A stretch of DNA of 64,000 nucleotides from an uncultured Alphaproteobacteria bacterium (GCA_944393215.1 CALXZL010000002.1:64485-128484); one strand, 5' to 3'. Numbered from the stretch's first letter, positions 7,816 through 17,704 are shown. The notes: generated from the letters alone by a model not told the origin. Translations and numbers: made by a program.

Positions 7816-8493
7816 ATGATTGAAAAATACAAGTTAATTTTAAAAGACATAGATGCGGTAATAGCAAGAGATCCGGCAACGAGCAACCGAACTGTAGCGA
7901 TTCTGTGCTCTTCCGGACTACATGCGATATTATTTTATCGCATTAATCACTATTTATGGAAGAAAAATTTCAAGCTCACGGCACGAATATTTTCACAATT
8001 TGCCCGATTTTTGACTGGAATCGAAATTCATCCCGGAGCCAAAATCGGCGAAGGATTTTTCATCGACCACGGCATGGGGGTTGTGATAGGAGAAACGGCA
8101 GAAATCGGCAACAACGTCACCATGTATCATGACGTCACATTGGGAGGCACAACCGTTTTTAATGAAAAAGGCAAAGTGATGACCAAGCGTCACCCGACCA
8201 TAGGCAATAATGTAATCATCGGCTCCGGAGCACAAATTTTAGGTCCGATTACCATTGGCAACAATGTCAAAGTCGGTTCCAATGCCGTAGTTTTAAAAGA
8301 CGTTTCCGCCAACATGACTGTTGTTGGTGTTCCCGCGCATCATAGCCAACAAAACAAAGATGAGAAAAAACGCTTTGAAGCATATGGTGTTACGGCAGAA
8401 ATAAAAGATCCGGTATCGGAAAAAATAGAAAAGTTAAACGAAGAAATTATCAAATTGCAAAAAGAAATAAACGAACTCAAAAAAAATGTCTGA
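7816..8493 (+). CDS. cysE: Serine O-acetyltransferase
   Basis: Transfers acetyl from acetyl-CoA to serine, the first step of cysteine synthesis. 225 residues, the short (EpsC-like) class. It has an N-terminal helical region and then the left-handed beta-helix with hexapeptide repeats: [21 protein letters not shown] with the catalytic His pair, [20 protein letters not shown], and later [20 protein letters not shown]. The C-terminus is a coiled coil ([20 protein letters not shown]). It overlaps mnmA by 8 nt, so cysteine supply and tRNA thiolation are coupled in one transcript. Confidence 0.93.
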   Translation: MIEKYKLILKDIDAVIARDPATSNRTVAILCSSGLHAILFYRINHYLWKKNFKLTARIFSQFARFLTGIEIHPGAKIGEGFFIDHGMGVVIGETAEIGNNVTMYHDVTLGGTTVFNEKGKVMTKRHPTIGNNVIIGSGAQILGPITIGNNVKVGSNAVVLKDVSANMTVVGVPAHHSQQNKDEKKRFEAYGVTAEIKDPVSEKIEKLNEEIIKLQKEINELKKNV

Positions 8494-9583
8494 AAATTTA
8501 TTAAAAATAAATAAGCCGGCATCAAACACCAAAGTTTGCGTTGCCATGTCAGGAGGCGTTGATAGTTCTGCCGCCGCCATTTTGTTGCAACAGCAAGGGT
8601 ATGAAGTATTCGGACTAACCATGGATTTGTTGCAACCGCCTTATGCGCCGACACAATCATCAATTCAAGATGCCGGAAAAGTTGCCGAACATTTAGGGAT
8701 TGAGCATCATTTCATTGATTATAAAAATGCGTTTTATGAGCAGGTTATACGCTATTTTACCAATGCTTACAAAACAGGCTTAACCCCTTCTCCGTGCATT
8801 ATGTGCAATCGGCACATCAAACTTGGATTATTGGCAGACAAAGCTCGAGAATATGGTGCAGATATTCTGGTAACCGGACATTATGCCGACATAAGAGCAA
8901 CACCAAACGGGGTTGAGTTGCATAAGGGAACTGATCTAAAGAAAGATCAAAGTTATTTTTTATTTGATATTGAAAAACGCAATTTAGAAATGTTGCGTTG
9001 CCCTTTGGCAAATTTTACCAAAGAACAAACCCGCGAACTGGTAGAAAAAGCCGGTTTAGAAATATATAAAAAATCCGACAGTCAGGACATTTGTTTTGTC
9101 AGTAACGGCAAATATGCTGATTTAATCAAAAATCTCGAACCTGATTTTAAAAATGAATCAGGAGATATTGTTACCACCGACGGCAAAGTCATCGGTACCC
9201 ATAAAGGATTGATAAATTATACGGTTGGACAAAGACGCGGGCTTGGTATCGGCGGCGATATCGGAATTTTATATGTACTGAAACTGGATGTAAAAAATAA
9301 TCGCCTGATTGTCGGACATGAAGATGAGTTAAAACAAAAGAAGGTCTTAATCAAAGAAGTTAATTGGCTGGATGAAACTCCGCCGCAAAACGGAGAATAT
9401 ACGGTCAAACTTCGCTCCCGACAAAAAGAAGTCCCGGCAGAAATTATATTTTTAGAAAACAATATGGCAAAAGTCAATTTGTTAAACGATTTTTGTGGAG
9501 TTGCTCCCGGACAAGGCTGTTGCATTTATAACGGAAGCAGAGTAATGGGCGGCGGATTTATTTGTAAAGAAGATGATATTTAA
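8486..9583 (+). CDS. mnmA: tRNA-specific 2-thiouridylase
   Basis: Thiolates U34 of tRNA-Lys, -Glu and -Gln using ATP and a sulfur relay. 365 residues. It has the PP-loop SGGVDSS (about residues 19-25), first catalytic Cys in [11 protein letters not shown], second Cys in SDSQDICFV, and the GQRRGLGIG segment of the central domain. The start overlaps cysE by 8 nt and lacks a clear independent ribosome site beyond purines inside cysE. Confidence 0.96.
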   Translation: MSENLLKINKPASNTKVCVAMSGGVDSSAAAILLQQQGYEVFGLTMDLLQPPYAPTQSSIQDAGKVAEHLGIEHHFIDYKNAFYEQVIRYFTNAYKTGLTPSPCIMCNRHIKLGLLADKAREYGADILVTGHYADIRATPNGVELHKGTDLKKDQSYFLFDIEKRNLEMLRCPLANFTKEQTRELVEKAGLEIYKKSDSQDICFVSNGKYADLIKNLEPDFKNESGDIVTTDGKVIGTHKGLINYTVGQRRGLGIGGDIGILYVLKLDVKNNRLIVGHEDELKQKKVLIKEVNWLDETPPQNGEYTVKLRSRQKEVPAEIIFLENNMAKVNLLNDFCGVAPGQGCCIYNGSRVMGGGFICKEDDI

Positions 9584-9649
9584 TCAAATTGTAACTATTC
9601 ATCTGCTAAAAAATGAGGTATAGTAGAAGTATATGGCAGGAGAAGATTC

Positions 9650-10249
9650 ATGAAAAATTCTATCGGCATATCAGTCTTTATAGGTATTATATTCATGGCA
9701 GGCGCCGCCTCTGCGCAACTTCCGACCAACCCATGGGCGCCCAACCCCAACGATGGTTATTTTGGGGATAATGTTGCTAATACCGATATTACCCATGCAC
9801 CTGTTTATGACAATACGGAAAATGGCGGAGAAATTTTGCCGGTAGATCCTTGGGCAAGAGCCCGAGATAAGAGCGGAATCAAAACCTGGCGCGGTAGCGG
9901 TCAACACGGTAAATTAAATTATATTGGCGAAGCCACAACTTATACCGACGCTCAAGGACAAGAAATGATTGCCCCCGAAGTCAACCGCCACAATATGATT
10001 ACCGCCTTGGAACATTTACGTAAAATGGGCTATAAAATTCCAGACAGCTACGACGCCAAAATCAAAACCATGCCTCAAGATTATGCAAAAAAATTACGCA
10101 TTGCCTATGATGAAGTCATGCAGGCAGATGTCAAAGATGATCCGCTGAGAGGTATGACCAACGGCATCATAGAAGTTTTCGAACGCGGGACCGGATTAGA
10201 TTTGGAAAATTTGATGTTTAATTCATTGGATATTTTAGGCACTGACTAA
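9650..10249 (+). CDS. Secreted hypothetical protein, 199 aa
   Basis: An N-terminal signal peptide (KNSIGISVFIGIIFMAGAASA, cleavage near residue 22-23) is followed by a Pro/Asn-rich start to the mature protein (PTNPWAPNPND) and a mainly polar domain. Its ribosome site is AGGAG at 9640-9644. No family recognised. It lies 19 nt upstream of a second small exported protein, so the two are probably co-expressed. Periplasmic or surface location is inferred from the signal peptide. Confidence 0.7.
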   Translation: MKNSIGISVFIGIIFMAGAASAQLPTNPWAPNPNDGYFGDNVANTDITHAPVYDNTENGGEILPVDPWARARDKSGIKTWRGSGQHGKLNYIGEATTYTDAQGQEMIAPEVNRHNMITALEHLRKMGYKIPDSYDAKIKTMPQDYAKKLRIAYDEVMQADVKDDPLRGMTNGIIEVFERGTGLDLENLMFNSLDILGTD

Positions 10250-10268
10250 GTACAAAAGGAGAAAATCA

Positions 10269-10667
10269 ATGTTAAAACAGCTGACAATTTTAAGTACGGC
10301 AATCTTACTGAGCACAGCAACCTTTTGCATGGCAGCCGAAACTCCTGATGTTGAAGAGGAACAACTCTCAAGCGAAATGAAAAGCAAAGAAACCATGATT
10401 GAGACCAAAGGCAAGGTTTTAAGTGATATTAACAAGCAAATATACAATAAGTCTAATGACGCCTTGATGAGAGAATATGTCAGAAACAGCAATGCCATGA
10501 AAAAGATTATGGGCAAAGAAACTAAAGAGATTGATACAAAAAATAAAAAAGCCTTAAGTGAATATATGCAAGATGACATTGGTTTGCAAAAAGAAATCAT
10601 CAAAGTAGATATTCCAGACAGAGATAAAGCTAAAACTCGTCCGAGTACGGCAGATTTATTGAAATAA
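10269..10667 (+). CDS. Secreted hypothetical helical protein, 132 aa
   Basis: Has a signal peptide (cleavage near AAE, residue 22-25) and a Lys/Glu-rich helical mature part of about 105 residues. The ribosome site is AAGGAG. It follows the 199-aa exported protein and precedes trmJ by 22 nt, so the three may share a transcript. Family not recognised. Confidence 0.68.
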   Translation: MLKQLTILSTAILLSTATFCMAAETPDVEEEQLSSEMKSKETMIETKGKVLSDINKQIYNKSNDALMREYVRNSNAMKKIMGKETKEIDTKNKKALSEYMQDDIGLQKEIIKVDIPDRDKAKTRPSTADLLK

Positions 10668-10689
10668 TTCAGAAAGAATAAAAGACAAA

Positions 10690-11415
10690 ATGCTCAATTA
10701 CCCCGTAATAATATTAGTAGGTCCGCAATTAGCGGAAAATGTTGGTATGTCTGCCAGAGCCATGATGAACTGCGGATTGTATGAACTCAGATTAGTCAAT
10801 CCGAGAGAAGATCATTTATCGGCAAAAGCTATATCCGCATCATCAAACGCAGAAGAAATTTTATATAATGCCAAAGTATATAAATCGACCAAAGAAGCTA
10901 TGGCAGATTTAAACTATGTATATGCCGCCACGGCACGACACAGAGATCAGATAAAGCCCCTATATAATGCCGATACGGCGGCACAAGAAATGTCTGTATT
11001 TCTCCAAAACGGAAGCAAAATCGGCATACTGTTCGGTTGTGAAAGAACCGGACTGAATAATGCAGATGTTAGTTTATCTAATGCCATCATCAATATTCCG
11101 TTAAATCCGAAACACAGTTCTCTTAATTTATCTCAAGCAGTTTTAGTTATCGGATACGAATTTTATAAAACCCAAATTAACAAACCGGAAGTACATCTGG
11201 AAACAAACGGTACGGAACTGGCAGAAAAAGAACGAGTAATTAAATTTTTGGAATATTTTGAAAATTTATTGGCAGATTGCGGCAATTATAAATTAGGCGA
11301 AAAAAGAGAAAAGATGCTCATCAATCTGCAAAACATTTTCACGCGCAATCAAATGACGGAACAAGAGCTCAATACCTTATACGGTGCACTCAAATACATC
11401 AGCCGACAAAATTAA
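10690..11415 (+). CDS. trmJ: tRNA (cytidine/uridine-32-2'-O)-methyltransferase, TrmJ type
   Basis: A SPOUT-class (TrmH family) methyltransferase that methylates the ribose of residue 32 in some tRNAs. Features: VGPQLAENVGMSARAMMNCGL near the N-terminus (substrate loop with conserved Asn), ILFGCERTGLNN (about 116-127, the trefoil-knot motif 2) and INIPLNPKHSSLNLSQAVLVIGYE (motif 3). The C-terminal helical extension of about 75 residues fits TrmJ rather than minimal TrmL. 241 residues, normal length. Confidence 0.92.
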   Translation: MLNYPVIILVGPQLAENVGMSARAMMNCGLYELRLVNPREDHLSAKAISASSNAEEILYNAKVYKSTKEAMADLNYVYAATARHRDQIKPLYNADTAAQEMSVFLQNGSKIGILFGCERTGLNNADVSLSNAIINIPLNPKHSSLNLSQAVLVIGYEFYKTQINKPEVHLETNGTELAEKERVIKFLEYFENLLADCGNYKLGEKREKMLINLQNIFTRNQMTEQELNTLYGALKYISRQN

Positions 11416-11477
11416 GATAAATTTTAGGATTATTGATTATTCTGAATAAGAATTTTAATTTTATTCGGGAGAAAATA

Positions 11478-12827
11478 ATGCCTGTTGAAAACGTATCCCA
11501 TGTCACTACAGCCATTTTCGGCTTAAATCCGATGATACTGTCCAGTACCATATTAATCATCAGCTACATCATATTATTCACGGAAAAACTAAATCGAGCT
11601 GTTGTTGCATTAATTGGCGCCAGCGTAATGATTTTTGCCGGAATATTAACTCAGGAAACAGCATTAAAAGGCATTGATTTTAACACATTGGCATTGTTGA
11701 TTGGAATGATGACGATAGTCGGGATTTCGGAAAAATCCGGCATGTTTCAATATGTGGCTATCTGGTCAGCCAAAAAAGTACGAGCCAATCCGAGAGGAAT
11801 TTTAATCGTTTTAAGTTTGGTCACCGCCGTATTTTCTGCTTTTTTAGATAATGTCACCACGGTTTTGTTAATTGTACCGGTCACATTTCAAATCACCCGA
11901 AAATTACAAATTAACCCCTACCCTTATTTAATTGCCGAAATTTTCGCCTCGAACATTGGCGGTACCGCAACTTTAATCGGAGATCCACCGAACATTTTGA
12001 TTGGTTCGGCAATTAACTTATCATTCACCGACTTTTTATTTGAACTGACACCTATTGTAGCATTTACAATGTTGGTACAGATTCTTATTTTTGACTTTAT
12101 CTGGGGCAAAAGAATTGTTACCACGGATGAACACAAAAAATTGGTAATGAGCATCAATGAAGTAGATAGCATTACTGATTGGAAATTGCTCAAAAAATCT
12201 TTATTTGTACTCACCGCCGTCATAATTGGTTTTATATTAGCCGAACACATACACATTGCCAACGGTACGATTGCCATGTTTGGAGCCGCCGTTTTGCTCT
12301 TACTCTATACTTTAGGAGAAGACCATAGTGAGAGAGAAAGAAAAGTTGAAGAAGCTTTAGGATTGGTAGACTGGACCACCATCTTTTTCTTTGCCGGTTT
12401 ATTTGCCATAGTTTATGGTTTGGAAGAATCCGGTGTGCTGGAACTAATGGGACAAAAGTTTGTTGAAATGACCGAAGGCAGCATTGAAAAAGCCGCCATG
12501 TTGGTTATCTGGGTTTCGGCTTTTGTTTCAACCGCCATTGATAATATCCCCTTTGTAGCAACCATGATTCCGATGATTAAATCTATGGAAGAATCAATGG
12601 GCGGACGCGAAGCCATGATGCCGGTTTGGTGGGCATTATCATTAGGAGCTTGTTTTGGCGGTAACGGTTCCTTGATTGCAGCCTCTGCCAACGTTATTGT
12701 TGCCGGTATGGCTCAACGTGAAGGACACCCGATAAGCTTTTTGAAGTTTTTGATCTGGTCTATTCCGACCATGCTGATATCCACCGGCATTGCCGCGATG
12801 TATCTGCATCTTAGACATTTCATGTAA
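11478..12827 (+). CDS. ArsB/NhaD-type ion transporter, copy 1
   Basis: About 449 residues with 10-12 membrane helices. Signatures of the ArsB/NhaD/citrate-transporter (IT) superfamily are DNVTTVLLIVPVTF, NIGGTATLIGDPPNILIG (the hairpin substrate loop) and a second inverted set AIDNIPFVATMIPM and GGNGSLIAASANVIVAGMA. The transported ion (Na+/H+, arsenite or a dicarboxylate) cannot be told from sequence. The start at 11478 has GGGAG upstream; the frame extends 15 codons further without a site. A close paralogue follows 135 nt downstream, separated by a terminator. Confidence 0.88.
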   Translation: MPVENVSHVTTAIFGLNPMILSSTILIISYIILFTEKLNRAVVALIGASVMIFAGILTQETALKGIDFNTLALLIGMMTIVGISEKSGMFQYVAIWSAKKVRANPRGILIVLSLVTAVFSAFLDNVTTVLLIVPVTFQITRKLQINPYPYLIAEIFASNIGGTATLIGDPPNILIGSAINLSFTDFLFELTPIVAFTMLVQILIFDFIWGKRIVTTDEHKKLVMSINEVDSITDWKLLKKSLFVLTAVIIGFILAEHIHIANGTIAMFGAAVLLLLYTLGEDHSERERKVEEALGLVDWTTIFFFAGLFAIVYGLEESGVLELMGQKFVEMTEGSIEKAAMLVIWVSAFVSTAIDNIPFVATMIPMIKSMEESMGGREAMMPVWWALSLGACFGGNGSLIAASANVIVAGMAQREGHPISFLKFLIWSIPTMLISTGIAAMYLHLRHFM

Positions 12828-12843
12828 ACAAAATTATCACAAT

Positions 12844-12876
12844 AAAAAGAGGTTCAAAAAAATGGACCTCTTTTTT
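12844..12876 (+). terminator. Intrinsic terminator between the transporter copies
   Basis: AAAAAGAGGTtC pairs with GaCCTCTTTTTT and is followed by T-rich DNA. Confidence 0.8.
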
Positions 12877-12962
12877 ATTATAAAAAATTAAGATTATATT
12901 AGCTTTATCGGCATATAAAATAAGAGTGAAAGAAAGATTCTAATAAATAAGGAAAGAAAAAA

Positions 12963-14306
12963 ATGTCTGATGTATCCGCAGTACCTGAATTGGTTTGGGG
13001 GTTAGATGCAAAAGTCGTGGCAATAGCCATTGTTGTTATCTCATATGTGATTCTGTTTACGGAAAAAGTAAATAGAGCCATTGTTGCCTTATTAGGCGCA
13101 ACAATAATGATTTTTGCCGGAATTTTAACCCAACAAACCGCATTAAAAGGAATTGATTTTAACACATTGGCTTTACTTATCGGTATGATGTCTATTGTCA
13201 GCATTTCCGAAAAATCGGGAATGTTCCAATACGTTGCCGTATGGTCAGCCAAAAAAGTTCGAGCCAACCCACGAGGTTTGTTAGTTGTTTTGGCTTTAGT
13301 CACAGCCTTTTTCTCCGCATTTTTAGACAATGTAACAACGGTTTTGCTTGTTGCACCGGTTACATTTCAAATTACGAGAAAACTCAACATTAATCCCTAC
13401 CCTTATCTGGTTTTGGAAATTTTTGCTGCCAACATCGGTGGTACGGCAACCTTGATTGGAGATCCTCCAAACATATTAATCGGCTCATCTTTAGGTTTAT
13501 CGTTTACCGACTTTTTGTTTGAGTTAACTCCGATAGTCATTGTAACTATGTTGGTTTTAGCTTTAGGGTTTGATCTCATCTGGGGCAGAAGATTGGTTAC
13601 AACGGAAGCCAATAAAGAAACCGTTATGAGCATCAATGAAAAAGATTGCATTACAGACAAAAGCTTATTGCACAAATCTTTATTCGTTCTGTTCTGTGTT
13701 ATTGCCGGTTTTATAAGTGCAGAACATTTGCATATAGCCAACGGAACAATAGCCATTGCCGGAGCGGCTGTTTTATTGCTGCTTTATACCATTGGAGAAA
13801 GCCACGAAGAAAGAGAACAAAAGGTTGAAAATATATTAGGTTCGGTAGACTGGACCACCATCTTTTTCTTCTCCGGTTTATTTGTTATCGTTTATGGTTT
13901 GGAAGTAACCGGCGTTTTAGCTATGATGGGAGAAAAATTCGTTGAGATGACCGAGGGCAGCATTGAAAAAGCAACTTTCTTAATTTTATGGTCTTCAGCC
14001 ATTATCTCAAGTGCCATAGATAATATTCCGTTTGTAGCCACCATGATTCCGATGATTAAATCGATGGAAGAATCGATGGGCGGACGCGAAGCCATGATGC
14101 CTGTCTGGTGGGCATTATCATTAGGAGCCTGCTTTGGCGGTAACGGTACCTTGATCGGTGCTTCAGCCAACGTCATTGTTGCCGGTATGGCACAACGCGA
14201 AGGACACCCGATTAGTTTTATCGGCTTTTTACTCTGGTCTATTCCGACCATGTTGATAAGCGTGTTTATTGCTTCCATATTCTTGGAAATTCAATATTTC
14301 ATGTAA
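12963..14306 (+). CDS. ArsB/NhaD-type ion transporter, copy 2
   Basis: 447 residues, a close paralogue of the preceding gene: the same fold and motifs, with long identical stretches, especially from EGSIEKA to the end. Notable differences are GGNGTLIGASAN in place of GGNGSLIAASAN in the second substrate loop and a different N-terminus. AGGAAAG lies upstream of ATG 12963. It has its own promoter-like region (TATAAA near 12914) and its own terminator, so the copies can be regulated apart. Substrate unknown; slight divergence in the loop could mean different specificity (inference). Confidence 0.88.
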   Translation: MSDVSAVPELVWGLDAKVVAIAIVVISYVILFTEKVNRAIVALLGATIMIFAGILTQQTALKGIDFNTLALLIGMMSIVSISEKSGMFQYVAVWSAKKVRANPRGLLVVLALVTAFFSAFLDNVTTVLLVAPVTFQITRKLNINPYPYLVLEIFAANIGGTATLIGDPPNILIGSSLGLSFTDFLFELTPIVIVTMLVLALGFDLIWGRRLVTTEANKETVMSINEKDCITDKSLLHKSLFVLFCVIAGFISAEHLHIANGTIAIAGAAVLLLLYTIGESHEEREQKVENILGSVDWTTIFFFSGLFVIVYGLEVTGVLAMMGEKFVEMTEGSIEKATFLILWSSAIISSAIDNIPFVATMIPMIKSMEESMGGREAMMPVWWALSLGACFGGNGTLIGASANVIVAGMAQREGHPISFIGFLLWSIPTMLISVFIASIFLEIQYFM

Positions 14307-14318
14307 TCGGTTGCAATC

Positions 14319-14354
14319 AAAAAAAAAAGAGGTTCATTAGAACCTCTTTTTTTT
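14319..14354 (+). terminator. Intrinsic terminator after transporter copy 2
   Basis: AAAGAGGTTC/GAACCTCTTT with ATTA loop and eight T. It is nearly identical in core to the terminator of copy 1. Confidence 0.85.
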
Positions 14355-14421
14355 ATTTAACATTTTTTAAGTTTTATGATATATTGATAAGAGTGATAAA
14401 CGAATTTAAGGAGATAAAGAC

Positions 14422-14598
14422 ATGTCATCACTGGGAGCTTTGAGCAATTATGTTCTGTCCATGCAACAAATGCAAATGTCTTTAATCAAGACCAATATGG
14501 AAATGCAACAACAGGTTACGGAGTTGTTAGCCGAAGCCACGGAACAAATGGCAGCCAATATGGCATCATCTGACCATATATTAGATATTTTGGTTTAG
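14422..14598 (+). CDS. Small YjfB-like protein, 58 aa
   Basis: ATG 14422 follows a good AAGGAG site (14408-14413), and a TATTGATAA region upstream may hold the promoter. The 58-residue product is Met- and Gln-rich (AMQQMQMS-like helix, TNMEMQQQVTELLAEATEQMA) and ends in TAG. The pattern resembles YjfB-type 'putative motility' small proteins, which are of unknown function; the match is weak. It converges on, and overlaps by 4 nt, the next gene. Confidence 0.55.
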   Translation: MSSLGALSNYVLSMQQMQMSLIKTNMEMQQQVTELLAEATEQMAANMASSDHILDILV

Positions 14599-14915
14599 AA
14601 GGCAAACAGCATTAACACAAAAACAATGCTTAAAGCACAAGAAATTACAAACTTCACCAAAGATAAAAGAATATTTAAAGCCATACGAAAATAATCAAGC
14701 GTATAGCCGTCATCTTTATATACTTTTTTCAAAAGATAATGATATAAAAAAGCAATGAGCAAAACCAACAAATAGAAGCTGTTTTGCTTAAAAAGCGTTT
14801 CCATAACTTCTTTATGAGGGGTAAGAGCGGTAAAGAATCCTAAAATGATACCACTAAGAACAAACGGATCAAAAATAATACCGGTTTTAAATAGAGCCAA
14901 AATACCTTTAATCAT
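14595..14915 (-). CDS. Small membrane protein, 106 aa
   Basis: Three or four hydrophobic helices (residues about 15-30, 45-62, 80-104) separated by short basic loops such as YHYLLKKVYKDDGY. No family recognised. It lies 6 nt downstream of the 72-aa gene and is probably translated from the same message. Confidence 0.6.
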   Translation of the reverse strand: MIKGILALFKTGIIFDPFVLSGIILGFFTALTPHKEVMETLFKQNSFYLLVLLIAFLYHYLLKKVYKDDGYTLDYFRMALNILLSLVKFVISCALSIVFVLMLFAF

Positions 14916-14921
14916 AATAGA

Positions 14922-15140
14922 TTAAGCCTTAACGGTCAATCTCCGGCTAAAGAATCCCGTATCGTTAGTCAAAATAGATCCGGGCCAAACACAACGGGTT
15001 GTAGAAGTTTTATAACTCGGTGTTTGATTTTTTCTCAGCGTATAAGCCACCAAAACATGATTACCGCGAGGCATCTGACGAACAGAAGGCTTTAAATTTC
15101 TCTGCCAATCCAAATTGGCATTATCTTTATCATAAGCCAT
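14922..15140 (-). CDS. Hypothetical basic protein, 72 aa
   Basis: Soluble and basic, no signal peptide; contains NHVLVAYTLRKNQTP and a C-terminal SRRLTVKA. A GGGAG site lies about 11 nt upstream. It probably forms a two-gene unit with the membrane protein downstream. Function unknown. Confidence 0.55.
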   Translation of the reverse strand: MAYDKDNANLDWQRNLKPSVRQMPRGNHVLVAYTLRKNQTPSYKTSTTRCVWPGSILTNDTGFFSRRLTVKA

Positions 15141-15205
15141 AAGAGAAAACTCCCATAATATTCACATTACAAGTTGGATTATACGCCAAGAAAGTAAACA
15201 AAAGC

Positions 15206-16555
15206 TTAAGCAACGTTATCTTGTTGAAGTTTGGTAAAAGCATTAACCAAAGTAGTGTGAATAGCTTTAACTTTTTCGGCATTTTTACCACTCACCCAAA
15301 CACGAACGAGCGGCTCGGTTCCGGACGGATGAATAACCACTCTGCCCTCATCACCGAGAATATGTTTTTGTTCCTCGATAAGATTTAAGATTTCGGGGAG
15401 TTTGACCACTTCTTTGACTTGCTCGCGAGAGTTAAAACGCAAGCTCACAAACTCAAACGGATCCATGGTAAAAATCGGAAAAATTTCGCTCATTTTTTTG
15501 TTTGCTTTTAAGAGATATTGGCAGATAAGCAAAGAAACAATGAGCGCATCACCCGATTTGCAATAATCATAAGCCACCACATGGCCGGACTCCTCGCCGC
15601 CGACGGCACCGTTAATTTCCTTCATTTTGGCAACGACATGACGTTCCCCGACCGGCGTGCTGTAATAAGGGAGTTTGAGTTCTTCTTTAACAAAGCGTTC
15701 CAAGCCTGTGTTGGAAAGCACGGTCGAAACCACGGCGCGACCGTTCAATTGCATATTTTGCGCAAGGAAGGCGATAATTTGCTCGGAAGCCACTTTTTCG
15801 CCTTTATCATTACAAACAATGATTCTGTCTCCGTCACCATCAACGGCAATACCTAAATCAGCTTTAACTTCTTTGACTTTTTGCATCATATTTTGCGGAT
15901 ACATTGAACCACAATCTTTGTTGATATTCAATCCATTAGGAGAACAAGCTAAAGTAATTGTTTCAGCACCGAGCTCTTGATAAACCGCAGGCATAATTTG
16001 AGAAAACACCCCATTGGCGCAATCTAAAACAATCTTCAAACCTTTGAGGGAGAAACCTGCCTTCATGGTAGATTTGGCAATTTTAACATATTCATCAATA
16101 GCTTTGTGGTCATCTTTAATTTTGCCCAAGGCATCTTCGTCATAAGAAAAGTTGTTGGCTTCAATTTTAGCTTCAAGTTCTGCGGTAACCGTATCGGCAA
16201 ACTTTTCACCGTCTGCGGCAATCAGTTTGATACCGTTGTCTTTATATGGGTTATGAGAAGCGGTAATCATCACCGACATATCCACATCAAGCATGGGCGT
16301 AACGGTGGTAACAGCCGGCGTCGGGAGAACGCCCAAGCGGATGACATCAATTCCTTTAGCGGTAAATCCGGCAGAAAGAGCAGCTTCGAGCATATCTCCG
16401 GAAACGCGGGTATCTTTGCCGATTGCCACACGTTTTTTGTTTTTGCAAACGGTTTCGGCACAAGCCAAAGCCAGTTTCATGGCAAAATCTGCCGTCATCG
16501 GATAAACATTAGCCACACCGCGCACACCGTCGGTTCCGAATAATTTATTTCCCAT
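15206..16555 (-). CDS. glmM: Phosphoglucosamine mutase
   Basis: Interconverts glucosamine-6-phosphate and glucosamine-1-phosphate for UDP-GlcNAc synthesis (wall and lipid A). 449 residues, typical. Phosphoserine loop MITASHNPYKDNG with Ser100, metal loop DGDGDR (about 242-247), sugar-binding GGEESGH and the phosphate-binding HPSGTEPLVRVW near the C-terminus. It lies downstream of fmt on the same strand but is separated by a strong hairpin. Together with nagA/nagB and the lpx genes in this window it frames the amino-sugar theme. Confidence 0.96.
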   Translation of the reverse strand: MGNKLFGTDGVRGVANVYPMTADFAMKLALACAETVCKNKKRVAIGKDTRVSGDMLEAALSAGFTAKGIDVIRLGVLPTPAVTTVTPMLDVDMSVMITASHNPYKDNGIKLIAADGEKFADTVTAELEAKIEANNFSYDEDALGKIKDDHKAIDEYVKIAKSTMKAGFSLKGLKIVLDCANGVFSQIMPAVYQELGAETITLACSPNGLNINKDCGSMYPQNMMQKVKEVKADLGIAVDGDGDRIIVCNDKGEKVASEQIIAFLAQNMQLNGRAVVSTVLSNTGLERFVKEELKLPYYSTPVGERHVVAKMKEINGAVGGEESGHVVAYDYCKSGDALIVSLLICQYLLKANKKMSEIFPIFTMDPFEFVSLRFNSREQVKEVVKLPEILNLIEEQKHILGDEGRVVIHPSGTEPLVRVWVSGKNAEKVKAIHTTLVNAFTKLQQDNVA

Positions 16556-16590
16556 AATTTATCTCCCAAAGTTTTAACAATGGATTTAGT

Positions 16591-16638
16591 ATAAAAAAAA
16601 TGTCGTGAAGGACAAGGACTTTTTTTCGCTTCACGACA
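16591..16638 (-). terminator. Intrinsic terminator between fmt and glmM
   Basis: TGTCGTGAAG (16601-16610) pairs with CTTCACGACA (16629-16638); on the minus strand it is followed by a T tract (16591-16600). Confidence 0.8.
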
Positions 16639-16663
16639 CACATATTTTTGCAAATTGTTGCAA

Positions 16664-17581
16664 TCAGGCAACCATTTCATCGGGAACAAATTGGAAGCCG
16701 CGCAAAAGCTCTTCAATCGACATGGCTTTTTTGCCCTGACGTTGAATTTTGGTGATAAAGAGCATACCCTCACCGCAAGCAATTAAAAGGCCGCTGTCAT
16801 TGGGGATAATTGTTCCGGCGGCATAACCGGAATCCGCCATAAGCGCTTCTGCCTCATGAACTTTGAAACGCTCGCCTTTATATTCAAAATAGGTGGAAGG
16901 AAACGGATTAAAGGCTCTGATTTTGCGTTCCAACACTTCGGCAGATTGAGAAAAATCGAGGTGAGTTTCTTCTTTTTCAAGTTTTGCGGCATAACAAGTT
17001 TGAGTTTCATCTTGCTTTTGCGGTTTGATAGAAGAATAGTTGCGCAAAGCTTCCATAATCAAATCCGCCCCGATTTGAGAAAGCGCATCATGCAGCTCAC
17101 CTCCGGTCATGGTATCGGTAATTTCAACCTCGCCTTTGAGGAGCATATCACCGGTATCAAGCCCCTCGTCCATTTGCATAATCGTCACGCCGGACCTTTC
17201 ATCACCGGCTTCAATCGCACGCTGAATCGGAGCAGCACCGCGCCAACGCGGCAATAAAGAAGCATGCGTGTTCAGGCAACCGCAAGGGAAAGCCTCCAAA
17301 ATTTCTTTAGGCAAAATCAGACCATAAGCAGCAACGACCGCAACATCAGCTTGAAGATTTTTAAACTTTTGTTGTTCTTCCGTATTGCGCAAAGTCTTGG
17401 GCGTGCGCACTTCAATTCCAAGCTCTTCGGCTTTAAGATGTATGGGGGTTTTGCTTTCTTTTTGCCCGCGTCCGGCTTCTTTGGGTGCGCGCGTATAAAC
17501 ACAAACAACCTCGTGTTCTTTGACCAAGTTTTCCAAAACCGGTACGGCAAAATCCGGCGTTCCCATAAAAACAACTTTCAT
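16664..17581 (-). CDS. fmt: Methionyl-tRNA formyltransferase
   Basis: Formylates initiator Met-tRNA with 10-formyl-THF. 305 residues from ATG 17581, which has AGGAG about 10 nt upstream; a TTG three codons earlier is less likely. Motifs are FMGTPDFAVPVLENL, NTHASLLPRWRGAAPIQ (catalytic Asn-His region) and DEGLDTGDML, with the C-terminal OB-like domain. The usual partner def lies 1.9 kb away on the same strand, separated by an oppositely oriented unknown gene. Confidence 0.96.
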   Translation of the reverse strand: MKVVFMGTPDFAVPVLENLVKEHEVVCVYTRAPKEAGRGQKESKTPIHLKAEELGIEVRTPKTLRNTEEQQKFKNLQADVAVVAAYGLILPKEILEAFPCGCLNTHASLLPRWRGAAPIQRAIEAGDERSGVTIMQMDEGLDTGDMLLKGEVEITDTMTGGELHDALSQIGADLIMEALRNYSSIKPQKQDETQTCYAAKLEKEETHLDFSQSAEVLERKIRAFNPFPSTYFEYKGERFKVHEAEALMADSGYAAGTIIPNDSGLLIACGEGMLFITKIQRQGKKAMSIEELLRGFQFVPDEMVA

Positions 17582-17704
17582 AATCTTCAATCTCCTAATT
17601 CAATTTGCTTTATTTTAGAAATTTTCAGCAAATAAGCAAGAAGATTTGGACTTTTCCTTCACACAAAAATCTGTTATGATAAAACAGAAAAGGAAAAAAA
17701 ATAA

